A stretch of 64,000 nt of DNA from Owenia fusiformis (Eukaryota; Annelida; Polychaeta; Sabellida; Oweniidae). Location of the stretch: assembly GCA_903813345.2 (NCBI GenBank), contig CAIIXF020000005.1:1302001-1366000 (forward strand). The letters are read 5' to 3'. Below, piece after piece: positions 58,589-64,000 of this stretch. The notes under the pieces were generated by a model. That model had not been told where the DNA came from. It saw only the letters and a list, made by a program, of their open reading frames with translations, and made no database searches. Each line of letters opens with the position of its first letter. Positions within the stretch are counted from its first letter, which is position 1. Both the position numbers and the translations under genes were made by a program.

Positions 58589-59796
58589 GTAAGTGAACAT
58601 ATAGTGAAAGGGTTGATGTCGTATTCACGTCATTAATGTTTTATCTAAAGTTCCCACTCTAGCTTAAGCAAGCTATAGCATTTTTTCTTATCTTAGCATT
58701 TCTGAAAAATAAAATGTTACATTTTCAAGTATTATATCCATGTATTTTCGAATTGGGATTGATCTAGTTTGATAATGGGCTTTCAAAAGATGGATCATTA
58801 GCCCTTTTCAATTTGCCTCCTGGTTGGTTGTTTTTCTCTCAAATACATTTGCGAAAATATTTTTTATTACCTCATAGTCAGTTGACTATTATCACTACTT
58901 CACACCTTTTTACCATAACTACGAGTAGGGTCCCTCTTTTCTATTGGTGTCTCATACTGTTTCTCCAGTCAATTTGATAAACATTTATCAAGATTGTATC
59001 ACATATTACGTGGTAGGATCTCATTAGGTGAATTGTTTTTCTCTGTAATTTTTCATAACATTGGCTGTTTAGACAGGCCTATGGTAATGGGATCAGCAGA
59101 CTGCCCAGGGATCAACTACCCTCCAATGATAAGTAATGGTTTCTGTGGGGTATATATCTATCTATTTCTGTGGGGTATACAAGCCTAAAAACAGCATACA
59201 AATACATGTATAGAAAGAGACTACTACAAAGCTACAGTTTGAATATGCCTATATATTTTCTGGTAAATTGGTTGTTTGGTAAGTTTAAGGGAGACAATTC
59301 CATAGTAAAGTAGCCATATTAGCTTTATCCCCTTGACTCCTTAAGGAGACTTCTCTCATCCAGTCTCTCCATCTCCATATTTGGGCATTTCATGGCAAGA
59401 TAACAAAGTGATTGAAGATTTTCATTTGCCTTTTATACAGTTGCTCACTTTTCTTTCAGCCAATGATTAATATTCTAAATGTATTTTTTTACCAGCTCTA
59501 GAATAATATTGTAAAAGTATTTTTTACCTCTAGCCAAATAGATAAACGTCCTGAAAACTATAAAACTGGCAATGTTAGGCAATCTGAATGGTGATATATA
59601 ATATTTATGTGATAATTGTAAATGTGTTAAAGTGTAAATCATTGAAATTATTATAAAAAAAGATGTTAACTGGCACTATACATGCGCTTTCAATATCTCT
59701 TGAAAGCCCATGCACTAAATGAGCAGTAATATTTTGATCAGTTCAGTAAATGATATTGAAAGAACAATATACTCCCTTTAAGTATATTGATATTTA
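58589..59796. other. Non-coding stretch
   Basis: GTGGGGTATA recurs near 59145 and 59170. No gene is supported. Confidence 0.3.
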
Positions 59797-59838
59797 CAGG
59801 GTATTAAGCACAAGTCCTGTTACTTTTGGAACACCCTG
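59797..59838. mobile_element. 42-bp minimal inverted-repeat element
   Basis: CAGGGTATT at the left and GGAACACCCTG at the right, flanked by TA on both sides. It looks like a Tc1/mariner-type MITE reduced to little more than its two ends, or a small chance palindrome. The ends match the CAGGGTGTT ends of the element at 16533. Confidence 0.45.
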
Positions 59839-60449
59839 TAAACTATGTTTTGAATGAAGTGTCAGATTTGTTTGTGTCAATTTATAGAAAACAGGAAATT
59901 TGTCTGTTAAGGTATATCCGCATGATGAAGATTTTTGTATAAATTTCATGATTACAATAAGAAATGTTGAATAATGATGGAAAGGGTAAAAAAGATTCAC
60001 ATTTTTGTGGATATTAAGGAAAGATACATTGTTCAAAATTAAAATATTAAAAAAATTAAATAATGAAATGACATTTGTCCAATTTTTTATGTTATCAACA
60101 TTTTTGTGGAACTACCTTAAAGGTTCCAATATGTCTCACTCATTTTGAAATGAAAAATGTAAACATCATATATTTGATACATCATCACACATGGTGTGTT
60201 TGTTTCCTTATAACTCTGAGTTGAAACAACACAGATGTTCCGCCATACTTTCTTGACTATCTCATTATTTTCCCCGATTTCTTTATCTCATTGAATATGA
60301 TTTTCAAGTATTTTGCAGGTTTGAAAATGATGTTTCTTTTCATTTTGATAAAATCTAACCAGGGCATGTATCAGATATCAAAATATTAGATAGTTTGGAA
60401 ATGGTTTTGAAGTATGCCCTTAAAATTCCCCCATCTTTATCCTTATTCC

Positions 60450-60610
60450 ATAAAATTTCTCTCCAAAATTTGAATAAAGTGTCTGATATTATTACATTTC
60501 TATACAATTTAGAGTGTTAATTACATGCCTGTTTACTTTATTCCTTGCTGATTTCTCTCTTTAATGATGTATTTTGCTTTTCAAAGTATGACCCTCATGA
60601 TATTTGAATC
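60450..60610 (+). repeat. Rep-A copy
   Basis: TTTCTCTCCAAAATTTGAAT, ACAATTTAGAGTGTTAATTA, CATGCCTGTTTACTTTATTC and CAAAGTATGACCCTCATGAT. Confidence 0.7.
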
Positions 60611-60771
60611 GTAGGTAGGCCTCCACACTTTCTGGATCTTCTGGAATTTTGATGGGAACACCTGGCTGAACAGATAATCAAGACAACATAGCACATGTTC
60701 AATCCAACCTCCAAACTACAAGCCCCCTCAAATTGTTGTGTCGGTCATGGAGATCGGAGTATGCTTCTTTA

Positions 60772-60856
60772 GTGTTATTTTTTGTAAATACAGGGTGTCC
60801 CATAGAGTAAATACATGGTGTTATTTTTTGTAAGTACAGGGTGTCCCATTTTCTAA
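60772..60856 (+). repeat. 46-bp tandem repeat with CAGGGTGTCCCAT
   Basis: GTGTTATTTTTTGTAARTAC followed by AGGGTGTCCCAT appears twice, 46 bp apart. CAGGGTGTCCCA is a common start of Tc1/mariner-type MITEs, so this may be a duplicated transposon end. Confidence 0.6.
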
Positions 60857-62159
60857 AAAAATGATTGTTACAAATCTTGGTTGAACTTATTGTCCCCCCC
60901 CCCCCTGGCCTCCACTCTACCCTAGATTTCCTCTGGGAGTAAATTGAATAGGGGAAGGGTTCCATAGTTTATAGTTTGTAATTCAGGCCCCTAATACAGA
61001 GAGTACACTCTAAAGCAGTTTGTATATTCCTCCATCCCCAGGCCCCCATGGGCCTAATGCCAAATGCACCCTAAGAACTGGTAAAGGAATGTGGCAGCGT
61101 TATGGCGTGCTTAGTTAATCTCCTTGTTTATTAGATTAGAGAATTTCTATAAGTCTAAGATTTGATGTGGGTGAGATTAAATTATTTTTCTACACTGACC
61201 AGTTGGTGGTAGAGCAATAATGTTGATTGGATTTGATTTGAATTGATTTGATTTCTAAAGAAGTAATTGGATTTCACAAAATTACTTGTGCCCTTTAAAT
61301 ATATGCATTGTTATAAGTATGTTTAAAGCTTCCTGATATTAAAGCACAGAAAGTTAAAGGACCTATGTATATATTAATGCACATCAGAAATAATTCTCTT
61401 TTTGAGTAATTAACCACTGTGACGCCATGCTGCAATTTAAGGATGATGACCAATGACCAATAGCAAACCAGATTAGCTTAGAAATTATATTATCTCTAGT
61501 ATTGTGTCAAGCACAAAGATAATGTTTGATAATAAGAGATGTCTAGCATGAACCTTTAAGGCTTGAAGTTGTGTAACAGAAACAAGAGCCTTTAAGGTTT
61601 GAGATTATACAAGAAAAATTATAGCTGTGTGTAACAGAGACAGGTTGACCTGAAACTGGAAGTTCAAACTTATGAAACATCTTGTAGCAACATTTCCGTG
61701 ATTACACCTCACAAGGTACTTGAAGAAAGTACAAATCTTAGGCACGGGAAATTTGACCAAGTCTATGATTATTAAAACAAACAGCGGGCTACTTTACTGG
61801 GATTGGAATATTACTTTAGAGTAGGTTCTGATAAGAGCTAAAATGGAATCAGAAGCTGTAAGTTAGTTAGTAAGTGGTGGAATTCATTACATAGAAAGCG
61901 CTTCAGTGGAACATTTAATTAGGCAGGTTCCTATCACCGTGTAGTACGACTTGTCAGCGTTTAAATCAAAGTTCTATTAACATCACAAGTAAACAGTTGA
62001 AAAAGCTTAAAAAGTTTCAGAATAAACAAAGGACATAAGTTTTCTGACATCACTTTGACATCTTGGAGATGTTTTAACAGCTGACGCTCTATTATTTGAC
62101 ACCAAGTAATATTGGATTAGGTTGAACTGTGATAAAATATGCAAGTTTCTACTGTGACT
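60857..62159. other. Non-coding stretch
   Basis: A C-run lies at about 60895-60906. No gene is supported. Confidence 0.3.
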
Positions 62160-62224
62160 ATGTACAGAGGTTTTTGTGTAATAGGACAATACAAGTATTA
62201 TCCAAAGTACACCAGCAAGAAACG
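62160..62224 (+). other. Possible alternative first coding exon (MYRGFCVIGQ-)
   Basis: ATG at 62160 opens 21 codons: MYRGFCVIGQYKYYPKYTSK, then K, then a codon split after CG. It runs into AAACG|GTAAGT in phase 2. A GATAAAATATGC stretch lies about 30 bp upstream. Rich in Tyr and Lys and compatible with a protein start, but too short to identify. Confidence 0.27.
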
Positions 62225-63387
62225 GTAAGTTACTTTTTTGTTGTAGGCAATTTTGAATTAGGCTAAATATTTGTTTGATTTTCAAATTAGAGAAGTAGAG
62301 ACAAGGGATATGTGCATATTGTTTGGGGTAAATAAGTTTAGAATTTCTTGAAATGAAAAACAAACAAGTAAACAAGCTTTATAACCATCAACAATCGAAA
62401 ACATAGCAAGAAGGAGATTGCAAATTTAAATTTTATAAATAGTAAAAATGTTTGTGAACAAGTTAGGACCATTCTGCAAAAATGCAATTTTTATCAAAAT
62501 AGATACATGGAGATTCTGTATGGTTAGGATTCTAATGAATGCATCATTTAATGACATTAATGTGGTATTGTATGGTTACCATAGCCCACATAATACAATA
62601 ATATATATACAATATAGTATAAGAAATGGTAAGTAAGTTCAGATCTTGTGCAACCTTGGAGATTTCCTTCCAGTTTGTAAGCAAACATATTCAGTGTAAG
62701 CAAGATAACAGCTTTCATGTTGGATTATATGATGATTAAAGGAGATATAATCTTAATAAAGATAAACATTCACTTAATGAGGTAATCAGGAGAGAGAGTG
62801 ATAAGCCATCTGTAGCAAAGTTTAGCTTACACTGTAATAAGTTTTATAAGTCATAAGACAAATGTTCCTTATTAGATTTGATCGCAATGTCTTTTTATTA
62901 GTCTCATTTCCTTTGACATAGTCTCTCTCCAGGGGCCATTTCCTGAAAATCGTATTTTAAATTCATTAATCATAAAAAAATGTAAAATCGTGAACCAAGC
63001 GAAGAATTTTTTACCATCATGATTTATCATGCCTGTTCTGTGCTTTGTCATCTATGGTCTGCAATACTGGTTTCCTATTGGTCGATTAACGCAAGAAATT
63101 ATAATTCCCTGGATCTGAATATCTGAAACTTCCTCTTTTGATCCCAAAATAAGTGAGAATGCTTTTTTCATTTATAACAGAAAATTACCATTTAGGCAAG
63201 TATAGATAAACCTCTTTTAAATCTTTGTCATTGTCAGAGATTTAGTTCTTTGGAAAAATGGTACCTGATAACCTGATTATGATTAGCATGGTCTCAAAAG
63301 ATACGCCTTATCATTTTCTGGGATTCTGGGAAGTATAAAGCAAATAGGTTGAGTGGGAGTTGGGGGAGAACTCAGTCGAGTGCTAAA
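62225..63387. other. Non-coding stretch
   Basis: A 62-codon frame at 62448-62636 overlaps a GTAAGT at 62631, with a phase-1 split. It is AT-rich and unrecognised, and I do not call it. Confidence 0.3.
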
Positions 63388-63555
63388 AGGTCATCTGCTC
63401 TTTCTTTCTCCAGCAAATTCTCTCTAAAATTTGATTAAAGGAACTGTTTTTCTTGCATTTATAGTTGACTACATGTCTTTCAACCTTATTCTTACTTGTT
63501 TTTTTAGTTCTACTTTATTTTCCAAATTAAATCATAACACGGCCACCTACATTTG
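63388..63555 (+). repeat. Rep-A copy
   Basis: GTCATCTGCTCTTTCTTTCT, CAAATTCTCTCTAAAATTTG, TAGTTGACTACATGTCTTTC and AATCATAACACGGCCACC. Confidence 0.6.
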
Positions 63556-64000
63556 ACTTCTAGGCTTAACTCTGGTCTAGTTCAAAGTATACATTGATAA
63601 CTGACATATTTAGATGATAATCATGGAAATATTTTTGTGTATCCATTTGGTTTTAGTAAATCAATTTATTTTATATCAAACATTTATTTTACTTAATATA
63701 ATTACATATTTAAGGCAACTTCAGATTTTGGAAATGATTATGTTTATTCAATTTGATGTTGGCTTACATAGAGAAAAGTCTAGCATAACATAGTATCCTC
63801 CAGGGAAAATTGTGTCAATAAGTGCATCCTATCTAATTAAAAATTCCTGGCTTATTACACATCTGTTGCATCAGTTTATATTTATCTTCACTTTTAGTAC
63901 ACACACTTATGTATTTATTTATTATATGCATTCTCACATGTACTTACTTTAAATTATTGGAATTTGGTAAGTAACTGATGTTTTATAAGAATTAAAGTTG
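63556..64000. other. AT-rich non-coding stretch
   Basis: Nothing supported up to the window edge. Confidence 0.35.

Noticed and set aside
62448-62636. 62-codon frame overlapping a GTAAGT
   Set aside because: Very AT-rich, phase 1, no recognised protein; weaker than the neighbouring candidate at 62160.
1-64000. tRNA, rRNA, CRISPR, bacterial operons, retrovirus-like or capsid-bearing elements
   Set aside because: I looked for cloverleaf/B-box patterns, spacer arrays, long terminal repeats and matching proteins and found none I could support. The only reverse transcriptase is of LINE type.

Overview
This is AT-rich (roughly one third G+C by eye) animal DNA with no complete host gene. The organism looks like a marine invertebrate, most plausibly a mollusc or another lophotrochozoan. 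The reasons are the non-LTR retrotransposon type, the many short inverted-repeat DNA elements, recurring TACATGTACATGTA motifs, and a CAGGCCCGTAGCCAGG element family of a kind I associate with such genomes. That placement is inference. The window reads as intronic or intergenic sequence filled with transposon remains.

Layout. 0.7-5.1 kb: a short dispersed repeat, a coding-like patch on the minus strand (1.2-1.4 kb), and a 2.6-kb non-autonomous DNA transposon (2224-4803) with about 310-bp inverted ends carrying iterons and a 5-bp target duplication. 5-12 kb: plain AT-rich DNA with small tandem duplications. 12.8-17.5 kb: a 215-bp MITE, a 1.67-kb fold-back element (13554-15219) whose loop carries a piece of a protein-coding gene, and a 905-bp palindromic Tc1/mariner-type element (16533-17437) with a broken transposase N-terminus in both arms. 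18.3-21.6 kb: two long hairpins and a 254-bp MITE. 23.5-25.0 kb: the 3' end of a LINE with reverse transcriptase and a C-terminal Cys/His motif, split by one frameshift. 25.6-34 kb: a GTCACC-headed repeat family, a hAT-like end and a RecQ-like helicase fragment (30373-30588). 35.9-37.9 kb: minisatellites and a MITE. 39-49 kb: more MITEs and dense copies of one ~190-bp dispersed repeat. 49-64 kb: relatively clean sequence with a few small elements.

One ~190-bp repeat (called Rep-A here) occurs at least 20 times in both orientations and is the commonest structured sequence in the window. The only hint of a host gene on the plus strand is a series of short ATG-started open stretches that run straight into good splice donors (12.4, 29.1, 46.6, 54.3 and 62.2 kb, all leaving a codon split after base 2; 37.4 and 58.4 kb in another phase). 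They could be alternative first exons of one gene lying downstream of the window, but the evidence is weak because a similar one occurs on the opposite strand. No tRNA, rRNA, CRISPR or intact transposase was found, and no retrovirus-like or capsid-bearing element was recognised.
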